From positions 134,530,423 through 134,594,422 of the forward strand of contig OY998181.1 of the NCBI GenBank assembly GCA_963921935.1: a stretch of 64,000 bases of DNA. Reading direction: 5' to 3'. The first letter of the stretch is position 1. Each line of letters opens with the position of its first letter. Shown in pieces: positions 55,961 through 64,000 of the stretch. Made by a program: the position numbers and the translations under genes. This DNA is from Galeruca laticollis (lineage: Eukaryota > Arthropoda > Insecta > Coleoptera > Chrysomelidae). Below the pieces are notes generated by a model. It made no database searches. It saw only the letters and a program-made list of their open reading frames with translations, and was not told the DNA's origin.

Positions 55961-56494
55961 ATGAAAATGAATGGACAAAAAACTTCAATTTCAGTCGTTG
56001 GCGATGGAAATTGCTTGTTCAGATGTTTGTCTTATTTTATTTTTTCAACTCAAAAATTTCTTTATTTGATACGATTAATAATAGTGAAATTTATTCACGA
56101 TCATTGGGACAATTTTAAAGAATTTATATGTGGAGAAGGAGTATATGATATACAAATTTCAAATAATGAAGATTATTACAACCATTTATCGAAACAACGA
56201 ATTTATGGAGGTGAAGTGGAAATAGCTGCTTTTTTACATATTTTTCCCAATATAAAAATAGTCATACATCAAGATAATAGGCCACCTGTCGTACATGGAA
56301 ATACAACATCTAATTTTCAATTAATATTGAAACTTAGTGGTGTAGTTGATTCTGGACATTACGATATAATTCAATGTTATAATGAAAATTACGAGGTAGA
56401 AAATATTGAAGATCTGAAACATTCAGCACTTGATACAAAAAGTGTATGCGTCAGTCCAAAACTAACAGCGTCAAAAGTGAAACTTTTCATGTAA
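55961..56494 (+). CDS. OTU-type cysteine protease ORF
   Basis: A 177-residue open frame from ATG 55961 (MKMNGQKTSISVVGDG). It has the OTU signature: GDGNCLFRCLS with catalytic Asp and Cys (about residues 14-24) and a late GHYDII with the catalytic His (about 133-138). In between come HDHWDNFKEFI and YGGEVEIAAF, also usual in these proteins. OTU proteins are deubiquitinases or related cysteine proteases. There is no signal or membrane segment. The last ~17 codons lie in the first copy of the 82-bp duplication. It stands alone in the insertion, with no transposase nearby. Confidence 0.75.
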   Translation: MKMNGQKTSISVVGDGNCLFRCLSYFIFSTQKFLYLIRLIIVKFIHDHWDNFKEFICGEGVYDIQISNNEDYYNHLSKQRIYGGEVEIAAFLHIFPNIKIVIHQDNRPPVVHGNTTSNFQLILKLSGVVDSGHYDIIQCYNENYEVENIEDLKHSALDTKSVCVSPKLTASKVKLFM

Positions 56495-56607
56495 TTCAAA
56501 AACTGTCAATGAGTGTACAAAAAATGTATGCGTCAGTCCAAAACTAACAGCGTCAAAAGTGAAACTTTTCATGTAATTCAAAAACTGTCAATGAGTGTAC
56601 AAAAAAA
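56444..56607. repeat. 82-bp tandem duplication
   Basis: GTATGCGTCAGTCCAAAAC starts at 56444 and again at 56526, and the following sequence to GTGTACAAAAAA repeats closely. The first copy is inside the OTU ORF end; the second is the start of the left arm of the inverted repeat. Confidence 0.85.
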
Positions 56608-56964
56608 TACATTGCAGCAAAGAAAAATTGACTGGAAATTATAATAAAAATGATTTATAATAAAAATCAAGAAAAATCTACGGACTATCCCGAATTAATT
56701 ACTACGGAAGTTTCACTTGTACGTACTATTATTTACATATACATAAAACTATATACATATACGTACAAGTGAAACTTCCGTAGTAATTAATTCGGGATAG
56801 TCCGTAGATTTTTCTTGATTTTTATTATAAATCATTTTTATTATAATTTCCAGTCAATTTTTCTTTGCTGCAATGTATTTTTTTGTACACTCATTGACAG
56901 TTTTTGAATTACATGAAAAGTTTCACTTTTGACGCTGTTAGTTTTGGACTGACGCATACATTTT
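56521..56964. repeat. 205-bp near-perfect inverted repeat
   Basis: Arms 56521-56725 and 56760-56964 match by eye over their full length around a 34-nt TA-rich spacer. The right arm ends exactly at the end of the insertion. RNA from this region would form a very long hairpin. Confidence 0.9.
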
Positions 56965-57901
56965 ATCATTATGTACTCAGACTGTTGCACAGGCCAGAAC
57001 CGAAATATTAAATTGAGCTTATCTTTGCTAAAGCTTGTGCAAGAGCCAGAAATAACTGCATCTTTTATTGACCACAAATTTCTCGTGTCTGGACACAGTT
57101 ATCTTCCAAACGACGCCGATTTTGGAGTCATTGAGTCAAAATCAAGAAAAAAAGAATTTATGTTTGGTCCTAAAGATTGGGTCAATTTAGTTGCAACTGC
57201 TAAAAAAACTAATCCATTTCATGTAACAGAAATGAAGAGGGAAGAATTTCTCTCGACGAAACCGTTAGAAGAGTCTATTTGCAATAGAAAAACTAATACG
57301 GAACGGGGTAAAGTTAATTGGCTACAAATAAAATGGCTTACATATTCCAAGAATAAACCAAAATCAATTTTCTATAAAGAAACTTTGCAACATGAGTTTC
57401 CATTTCATGAGATCAATATTGCAAAGCCTCCATCAAAAGGAAGACCTTCCAATTTGCCTAATATTGTTCAGGAGCCACTCTATCCAAATCGCAGACCTGT
57501 GAAGGAGTTAAAGAAAAAGCACATGTCTGATTTGTTGAGTTTTATTCCGCCGCACTACCACCCATTTTATAAAAGTTTGCCATTACTAAACGACAGAACA
57601 CGAGCTTCAACTTCAAAATAAGTTAATGTAGAAGCAGAAAATGTCAGTGACAGTGACGATTTAGATTACATAGATTGATTTTTAGAAAAATGTTCAGTGG
57701 ACACAATTTTTTTTTTAAACTTTAGTATTTTCGTGTTAGTTTTCTTGTATTAAGGTGTATAAGTATGTTATCTATCAATAAAAAAAATGCTTTGCAATTT
57801 TATAGGACTGTTATTTTTTTATAACTAATTTCACAAAAAAATTATTTATTCAATTTCTTTTTTTATAGACTTACACTGATTGGCTTCTGAACGCTCCATT
57901 T

Positions 57902-58410
57902 AACGCTGCAAATGCAATACTGTAAATAAAGCGGAATTCAAAAAATAAATTGAAATATGGATTTGGATCATTTGGGTGTGGGTGATAGTTTTATTCCTAT
58001 AGAATAGAAATAGATGGCCAGGTTTTATATTTTCACTACAGGGATCAGCAAGAAATGCAGATATTACTTTCAGGTAACGTAACCTCATATACCAGTAAGC
58101 AGTTTCTTAGGTTCTCATTAAATCATGCTTTATATTTGTTAAATGAATTTTTCAATATTCAAGATTTCGAATTCTCTCCTATGTACATTGTTTCCTAATT
58201 TCGGTACAAGTTTGTGAGATATCTCACGTATTGTGAAAGATACAGAGATTTGCAGATTTCACGACATTGTGTTAGTTTTTTGTAAAAGATAAAACTTTTA
58301 AATAATCATTATTTTCGTTTAGAATTATTTATATTACTATGAGCGTTACTGTATGTGTGATATATAACATTTTATCCACGAATCAGATTTTTTATATTTC
58401 ATATACTTAT
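57902..58410. other. Non-coding stretch
   Basis: No recognised feature. A minus-strand ORF at 57900-58088 has no motif I know. Confidence 0.3.
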
Positions 58411-58979
58411 TTAACCCTCAACTGGTAACATACGTCTGAGAGACGCAGCTAGTTACGAAATTTGCCACAGGTCGACTTAGCGCTGCAAGTGCAACCTCTC
58501 CTTCAGTGTATACCTTGTGTGTTTACCGGCAACAAGGACTCAAGTTGTTTGAGGTAAGTGCAATTTTTTTTGTAATTTTTATGATAAATTTACTAAAAAC
58601 CACTACGTCTGTGAGATGCATGTTACATGTAATGTACTTAGTTGTGTTCGTCTCGGAGACGTATGTTACTTGTAGTCGGGATATTTATACACGTCTTTGA
58701 GACGTGTGTTACCAATAACGTTATATTATTTGTTTTAGATTCTCGAAATACTATATTGGAATCATTGCTAGACTTGGTATTTTAGTTTTTTCTTCCTTTC
58801 TTGAACTTTATATTTACAATTTCAATCCTGTCCTTCTGTTTTTTATATTTGAAAAATATTTTAACCGATTTAGTGTTGATAATTCATATTTTGTATTATA
58901 ATTTTATATTGTAAAATTTATTAACTTTTTCTTTAGATCTATCTTAGTATTGTTGTTTTTTGTCTACTGTGTTTCAGCA

Positions 58980-60744
58980 ATGTTTTCTGCTAGAACAAAG
59001 AAAATTATGGCAATGGTCCTCCTGCCACAAGAGGAAGAACCACCAAGTGACGAAGACTTTGGTTCAGATGATTCTTTTAGAGTTGACGATCATATAGAAG
59101 TCTCTGAACATGAAACTGACACTGAAGACGATCCACAAATTTCAGACGAAGACGAAAGAGAAGTTTTAGAAGAAGTCAATGAAATTTCAGAGGTTAATGT
59201 TCAATCCCCACCTGCAAGAAGGGTGACTAGGAAAGGAAAAAAATGCAGGGATGAGAATCTGATTGACGATGAAGAGGAATCTGAAGATGTCGAAGAAGAA
59301 CCAAATTATTTTTACGGGAAAAAAAGATGTTACACCTGGAGTTCCGAAGAACCAAAATCAACAAAAACTCCCGTACGAAATTTAATGAAAATGAAACTTC
59401 CAGCTTTGAGGCCAAGTTCAAAATCCCTTGGCAAAAATCCTCAAATTGAAGAAGTTTGGCGACTTTTGTTCGATGAAGATATCATCAAAGAAGTGGTCAT
59501 TTGGACTAATAAAAAGTTGGAAAAAATGCGGGAGAAAATAAAGGAGAAACAATCCCCGAACTATAAAGACACTGATGTGATTGAAATAGAGGCTCTTATT
59601 GGACTAATGATGTTGTGCGCAATATTTAACATCAAGAAAAGAACGAAGCAAGACTGATCCCGCTGCTCCCATTTCTTCTTTGTTCTATAAATTTATAGAC
59701 AACTGCCAGAAAGCATTTGAAATAGGGAACCACGCCTGCATCGATGAAATGCTTGTCCCATTTCGAGGAAGATGTCAGTTCCGCATATACATGCCAAACA
59801 AACCGGCTAAATATGGTTTGAAAATTATGTGCCTAACTGACGCCCATACATCTTACCTTTATAATGCATACCTATACATGGGCAAAGACAGTGACGGACA
59901 AACTTTGTCTCCAGAAGAAAGACAACTTGCAAAACCGACGCAAAGTGTCATTCGGCTTTGCAAACCGATCGCGAAATCGAGACGTAACGTAACTGCGGAC
60001 AATTGGTTCTCCTCGTTAGAGGTTATAAGAGAACTGGAAAAAATGGAATTAACATACGTTGGTACATTGAGATCCAACAAAAAAGAAATTCCACCGGAAT
60101 TCAAGGCAGACAAGAAGCGACAAGTAGGATCCAGCCTATACGGGTTTTCAGAAGAGGCTACACTACTTTCATATGTTCCGAAGCCCAACAAAGCTGTCAT
60201 CCTGACATCATCGATGCATAGATCAAAGTACACTGACACCAGTAACAATAAGCCTGAAATAATAAGCTTTTATAATTCCACGAAATCTGGTGTGGATAAT
60301 TTAGATAAAATAATTGCGAATTACTCGCCAAATAGGCGTTCCAGACGTTGGCCTCTTACTATATTTTATAACATGATCGCAGTGAGCCTCGTCAACGCAG
60401 GAATTATATATGCAAGTTACGATGATACGCCCGTGATCAAGAGGTTTGATTTTATCCACAACCTCGCGAATGTATTGATCAGAAAACAACTTGAGCGAAG
60501 ACTCACAATTCTGAACCTTCCAGATTGCCTAACGAAAATTGTTAAGGAAATTTTGGGCGTTGAAGACCAAGTGCCAGCCGGAACGAGGGAAATAACGGAT
60601 AGGCTTCCCAAAAGGAAAACTCGTAGGTACTGCTCATACGAAAAAAGAAGGCAAACCGCGTATAAGTGTATCAAGTGTGAGAACCCAGTTTGCCTAGAGT
60701 GTTCAAAAAAAGTTTGCAACGAATGTGCACCAAGTGTAATTTAA
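58980..60744 (+). pseudogene. piggyBac transposase with internal deletion/frameshift
   Basis: A likely 5' exon ends at GAG-GTAAGT (58553), and an acceptor TTTCAG precedes ATG 58980 (MFSARTKKIMAMVLL). The N-terminal half is acidic and reaches YFYGKKRCYTW and a DDE-domain beginning (IEALIGLMMLCAIFNI). It then breaks near 59645, where roughly 40-70 codons expected in the family are lost and the frame shifts (TGA at 59655-59657). The second frame (from about 59640) has SSLFYKF, then ACIDEMLVPFRGRC, NVTADNWFSSLEV and STKSGVDNLDKI, which hold the three catalytic Asp. The C-terminal Cys-rich domain (CIKCENPVC, CSKKVCNEC) is complete. Length without the gap is about 590 residues, normal for the family. 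Confidence 0.85.
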
Positions 60745-61291
60745 AGTGTGTTGTGCCTTTTGTTTACCGATTAAATTTAACTTTTTATTGAAATTTTAAA
60801 ATAAGTAAATTGTAAAAGAAGCTAAAGAGTAATCCCCATAATGTGTGCAAAGTAAGGTTCACAGCCTCATGTTATTTTTTTTTCCTATTTTAATTATTAC
60901 TTTTGCATTTTTACAAATAATTATTATACCTATATATTTTAACTTTTATTACTTTGTTTTTTAAATTCGATGTTTATAGTTTTTAACTTTTAAGTTTTAT
61001 TTAATTTTTTTGATGTTTTTTTAAAGAAATGAAACAAATGTATGACGAATATTTTAAGAACTATATTGTAACCTCTGTATATTTTTTATAATTAGGTTAT
61101 CAGATCTTTGTGTGTAAACAATATTACAAGTAATTCTTAAAATATCATTATTAATTGTAGTAAATGAATAAAACTGTTTATAGACATTTAATCTTTTTAA
61201 AGATGCCCTAAAATAACCAATTTTCCTGGGTTGCGCCTGTCAGACGTGTGTTACTCATAGCGCACTACTTTCACGTGTTTCCAGTTGAGGG
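60745..61291. other. 3' non-coding part of the piggyBac element
   Basis: AT-rich, with AATAAA-like words at about 61167 (TGAATAAAACTG). It ends in the subterminal GACGTGTGTTACT half-site and the right TIR. Confidence 0.6.
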
Positions 61292-61295
61292 TTAA

Positions 61296-61601
61296 GATGA
61301 GGATTTTCATTTTTGATAACAGAATGTCAGTTTCACTTTAAATAGTGTGGGTAGTATATAAATAATATCATACTATATTTTATTGATTGGATAATTTTGT
61401 TATATTTTCAAATGATTCATTTGTGATGGAACAGTATCAAACCTTTTTAAGCACATATGCTGGCAAAAGCAATTAAAATGAGGTTAAGAAGGAAAACGAA
61501 ATTGAGGACCAAGTTCCTTTGGAGACTTATTCTGCTGCTATGGTGATATTCACTTTTCTTTGATGACATGATTGGTAACTGATTTTAATATTTTAGAGTT
61601 C
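61296..61601. other. Non-coding stretch
   Basis: No recognised feature between the piggyBac right end and the SANT-like remnant. Confidence 0.3.
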
Positions 61602-62300
61602 ATATGGAATGACAAAACTACACTTTTTTATTAGAAGAGTATCGCATAAGAAGCTACCAATTCCGGGACCCTGTGATAACAGATAATGGCAGTTTTTAAA
61701 GAAAATAACTATACAGTTAATGAAGATATGTTAGATAAGAAGTTCAAAAACCTTAAGCAAAGTTTTATGCTTATAAGGGATAACCAAAGCAATAAAAGAA
61801 ATACAGGAGAAGGAAACATACTCTGGGAAGTATTATAGGTTAATGTGTTAAATATTTTCTGTAGACAAAACCATAAATGTCAGTATTGAAACAATTGAGT
61901 CTGATCTGCCATCACAAAATCATGATCAATTCTTTCATATCGCCAACATCTACTGTGGCAAACCCGATATGTGAATTTCCTGCAAGCCTTATCTGAGAAA
62001 ATTGTGCGATGATATCTCCCAATAGCAGCAGAAAAACAAGTGATACAGAAGCAGCAAGAACATTTATTATACGCCACTTTGCCATTTCCAGCTGTTAACA
62101 ATTTTTTCTTTGTAAAAGTGTAATCTGACTGAACTAAATGTGTTTTTGTATTCGAATGCATAGTGTACCCAAATGGGAACAGAAAAAAATGGAGGAATTG
62201 AGGAGTTCCCAAAACAAATAAGTGCCAATTATTCTTTCTAAATTGAAAAGACTGAATTTTGATTTTTTGAAGCAGTTTCGAAAACTAGAATGAATTCATG
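61602..62300 (+). pseudogene. Myb/SANT-like accessory protein remnant (Harbinger-type)
   Basis: Broken frames read EWNDKTTLF, LLEEYRIRSYQFRDP, NYTVNEDMLDKKFKNLKQSF and NTGEGNILWE, matching the Myb/SANT-like DNA-binding domain of Harbinger ORF1 proteins. Further right, KWEQKKMEEL may be the tail helix. There are several stops. No matching transposase is present. Confidence 0.55.
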
Positions 62301-62325
62301 CAATAATATATATTACAAATCAAGA

Positions 62326-63142
62326 TGGAAAATGAAAACCAAAACGAAGAATTTAGTGTTACACCGCCTGACATTAGAGAGGTTGCCAAAAGCGTAAAGC
62401 TAAATTTATTAGCGACCAAATAAATCTCAAGCACAATACGAACGATTGTATAATCTTTTCAATATCTGGCATCAGGAAAAGAAAACGAAGTCGTTATCTG
62501 AGGATGTATTACTAGCGTACTTTCAAAAACTCTCAACAACGAAGAAAACTTCTTCACTGTAGTCTATGCAAGTTCGGCGCTCAGCATAAAAAACAATGTA
62601 TATAAGTAAATATGCAAAACTACGTGCCATATTAAAACGTAAATTTTATGAGTACAAACCAAAAAAAATAAAGAATATTAACAGCTGAACAAATAAAGTT
62701 TTTAATTAATATTGCCCCAGATGAAAAATATTTATTTACAAAGGTAATACAATATTAATAAAAAGCTGAACAGTATTTTTGGTATATTTATGAAATGTTT
62801 TATAGGTCGGTGAAAGCAGAAATTATTATTTATGAGGGCGTATCGTCGAGAAGAAGTGGTAAAAATTGAAACAGGCCTGGCCGAAGATTTAAATGAAGCT
62901 TTGTTGGTTCACATCCCAGACTCAAAATCTAAAATCGACCGTCAATTTGTCATAAGTAGAAATTTTTATAAAATGGTTCAAAAATTTATGCAATTTCGAC
63001 CTATTTATAAACCTGGGAGTAAGAAGCGATTTTTTTAAAGTTTCAAGGAGGAAAATATATTGGTAGTAACAAATTTGGACAATTACCAAAAGAAGTAGCA
63101 ACATTTTTAAATTTAACGGACCGTTCATGTTACACAGGTCAA
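62326..63142 (+). pseudogene. Tyrosine-recombinase-like gene remnant (third type)
   Basis: From ATG 62326 the frames read MENENQNEEFSVTPPDI, YERLYNLFNIWHQEKK, ISKYAKLRAILKRKFY and APDEKYLFTK, then a possible intron (62742 to about 62807, GT...AG). After it come YRREEVVKIETGLAED and KSKIDRQFVISRNFYK, then FGQLPKEVATFLNL and RSCYTGQ. I recall this order from a family of insect proteins with an integrase-like fold, in which the YTG is followed by HxxRRTSAT. Here the text ends at that point and is joined to an RT fragment on the other strand, so the HxxR and Tyr are missing. Confidence 0.55.
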
Positions 63143-64000
63143 TGGCTCCTAAAGTCTTGGAATGACGTATTTGTTTTTGTTCCTCGTTTCATATTTGTGG
63201 TTTGAGAAGGAGAGTTCCGATTTGAACTTGTGTTGTCTCGTGACAGTAGTTAAGAAATATAAATGTCGTGCTTCAAAAATGTTCGCATCTAAGTATAACT
63301 GATTTGTTGGGTGCGTATGTGGTTTATTATAGATTATTTTCAGAATCCACTTCTGAATGTTTTCCAGGCGTAACATGTAATTGTTTGTGGCAGCTCCCCA
63401 TGCTATCAACCCATATCTAATATGAGACTCTGCCAGTGCATAGTACAATTGATAAATGGTGAGGATTCTCACTAGATATTTGAATTTATACAGAGTGAAG
63501 CGAAGTTTTTTTATTACTTAGTTTATATGCGTGTCCCGTTTCAAGTGGCGATCTATGTATTCACCCAGATATTTAATGTACGGTTTAGAGAGAATTGTTG
63601 TTGATGCGTTATTAAAGAACAAGGTAAGCGTATCGTAGTCTGGTAGGTAACGGGAGTACGAAGTAAATGGCAGAAATAGAGTTTAATTAGAATGGCAGAA
63701 GGCGATTTTTGAGCCAACTAGGTGCCTCGTACAAAATGGCTGATATCGGCGAAACACAATTTCTCTCTCACTCTCCAGTTTGAATAGGTCATTTATGTAA
63801 ATATTGAAAAGCATTAACCCAAGGACGGTTCCCTGTGGTACTTCGTACAAAACGGTTTTGGTAGAGCTCTTTGAGTCGCCGATTGCTACCAGTTGTTTTC
63901 TGTCGGTAAGACAACGTTTGAATAGTTGTTCCTCTGAATCCAATACTCTGCAATACATTTATTAATTGTTCGTGACTTACTATCCATATTAATCCTAATT
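63143..64000 (-). pseudogene. Non-LTR retrotransposon reverse transcriptase (CR1/Jockey-like), partial
   Basis: It enters from the right edge on the minus strand. Pieces: RCLTDRKQLVAIGDS, VPQGTVLGLMLFNIYINDLF, then a shift, KYLGEYIDRHLKRDTH, LYKFKYLVRILTIYQLYYAL, SHIRYGLIAWGAATNN and ENIQKWILKII. These are RT motifs 4-7 and the thumb region of a CR1/Jockey-type ORF2. The catalytic FADD region is degraded (FRRYQPFC), and several shifts occur. The 3' end is joined to the recombinase remnant near 63143. Confidence 0.75.

Larger units (their letters stand above)
55259..56964 (+). mobile_element. OTU-encoding insertion ending in a large inverted repeat
   Basis: It lies between ATCATT words at 55253-55258 and 56965-56970, a probable 6-bp target duplication. 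The first ~700 bp are non-coding. The OTU ORF follows (55961-56494), then an 82-bp tandem duplication and a 205-bp inverted repeat. The left tip GAAGTGAAACTTTT resembles a word inside the right arm (AAGTGAAACTTTTCATG), but a normal TIR was not seen. OTU domains are known in some Helitrons and other eukaryotic mobile elements; the superfamily of this one is open. Confidence 0.6.
53836..57621 (+). pseudogene. DUF7869-like transposase-type gene, interrupted
   Basis: Exon 1 (53836-53935) begins MSENIPDSLLENDPY and ends at a GT donor. Exon 2 starts at 54095. A frameshift near 54210 precedes SGKAYMNRSGRHVPEK, a Cys motif (CKCARRC), HIQSFPSYKSHYTRRDT, KDTCQLCDYLQN and, after a stop and shift near 54937, FTVDLEKALPFPKPS and FIWDETEGSRGSQEI. 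The gene is interrupted at 55258 by an insertion. It resumes at about 56971 with MYSDCCTGQNRNIK and VSGHSYLPNDADFGVIE, ending at TAA 57619-57621. All three candidate catalytic residues remain, but frameshifts and the insertion inactivate it. The same domain order as the intact copy at 28532-31234 supports one family. Confidence 0.8.
53564..57897 (+). mobile_element. Third DUF7869-like DNA element, with TIRs and a nested insertion
   Basis: The left end GGAGGGTTCAGAAGCCAA and the complement of the right end (GGAGCGTTCAGAAGCCAA) form TIRs, flanked by ATTT (53560-53563, 57898-57901), again a 4-bp duplication. GTGTAAGTC-type words recur inside both ends (for example about 53588, 53618, 53750 and, complemented, 57869). 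The interior holds the transposase-type pseudogene and an inserted OTU-encoding element at 55259-56964. Confidence 0.75.
58415..61291 (+). mobile_element. piggyBac-type DNA transposon, complete ends, internal deletion
   Basis: TTAA at 58411-58414 and 61292-61295 flank the TIRs CCCTCAACTGG and CCAGTTGAGGG. Inner imperfect palindromes of the type ACGTCTNNGAGACGTATGTTAC recur near the left end (about 58431, 58604, 58650, 58690), and a half appears near the right end (about 61238). The transposase gene has a 5' intron and an internal deletion, so the copy is non-autonomous, but its ends look usable by a helper transposase. Confidence 0.9.

Noticed and set aside
55259..56964. Interpretation of the OTU insertion as a complete Polinton
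   Set aside because: A 6-bp duplication would fit, but the unit is far too small and has no polymerase, integrase or capsid genes, and no matching long TIR at the left end.

Overview
The window is an AT-rich, intron-containing, repeat-dense stretch of an animal genome, almost certainly an insect. The evidence is the mix of mobile elements: an env-bearing insect Gypsy (errantivirus-type) provirus, BEL/Pao and Mag-like Gypsy elements, Penelope-like elements, Jockey- and RTE-type non-LTR fragments, PIF/Harbinger, piggyBac, a DUF4817-type mariner relative and Crypton-type tyrosine recombinases. The order of insect cannot be fixed from this sequence. I see no single-copy host gene, tRNA, rRNA or CRISPR array. 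Nearly everything recognisable is a transposable element, and many are nested.

Layout. 1-1621: decayed copy of a transposase-like family (here called DUF7869-like; possibly Sola-type because of 4-bp target duplications). 2140-5690: a decayed Harbinger split by a younger Harbinger (3049-5609) with two genes. 5867-10282: a Penelope-like element with inverted ends between two ~200-bp direct repeats. 11015-13370: a Crypton-type tyrosine recombinase pseudogene among long hairpins. 14077-15700: non-LTR retrotransposon tails. 16945: a hammerhead-like core.

17091-31704 is one broken gene (zinc finger plus tyrosine-recombinase-like) in three pieces. It is interrupted first by a foldback-type element (17421-27105) that carries a captured gene fragment. 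That element is itself interrupted by a 7.4-kb provirus with apparently identical LTRs (19410-26775). The second interruption is an apparently intact 3-exon DUF7869-like element (28172-31603). Both empty target sites can be reconstructed in frame.

32110-51525: a piggyBac fragment, a mariner-like transposase, a long BEL/Pao pseudogene, an errantivirus gag remnant, a Mag-like Gypsy, Penelope and RTE pieces, and two copies of an unknown element built of ~173-bp tandem repeats. 51861-52995: a third Harbinger. 53564-57897: a third DUF7869-like element, split by an insertion that encodes an OTU-type cysteine protease and ends in a 205-bp inverted repeat. 58411-61295: a complete-ended but internally deleted piggyBac. 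61602-64000: Myb/SANT-like, tyrosine-recombinase-like and non-LTR RT remnants.

Most coding regions are pseudogenes. The apparently intact ones are the provirus genes, the DUF7869-like gene at 28532-31234, the Harbinger transposase at 4346-5338 and the OTU ORF at 55961-56494. All family names come from reading translated motifs, not from database searches.
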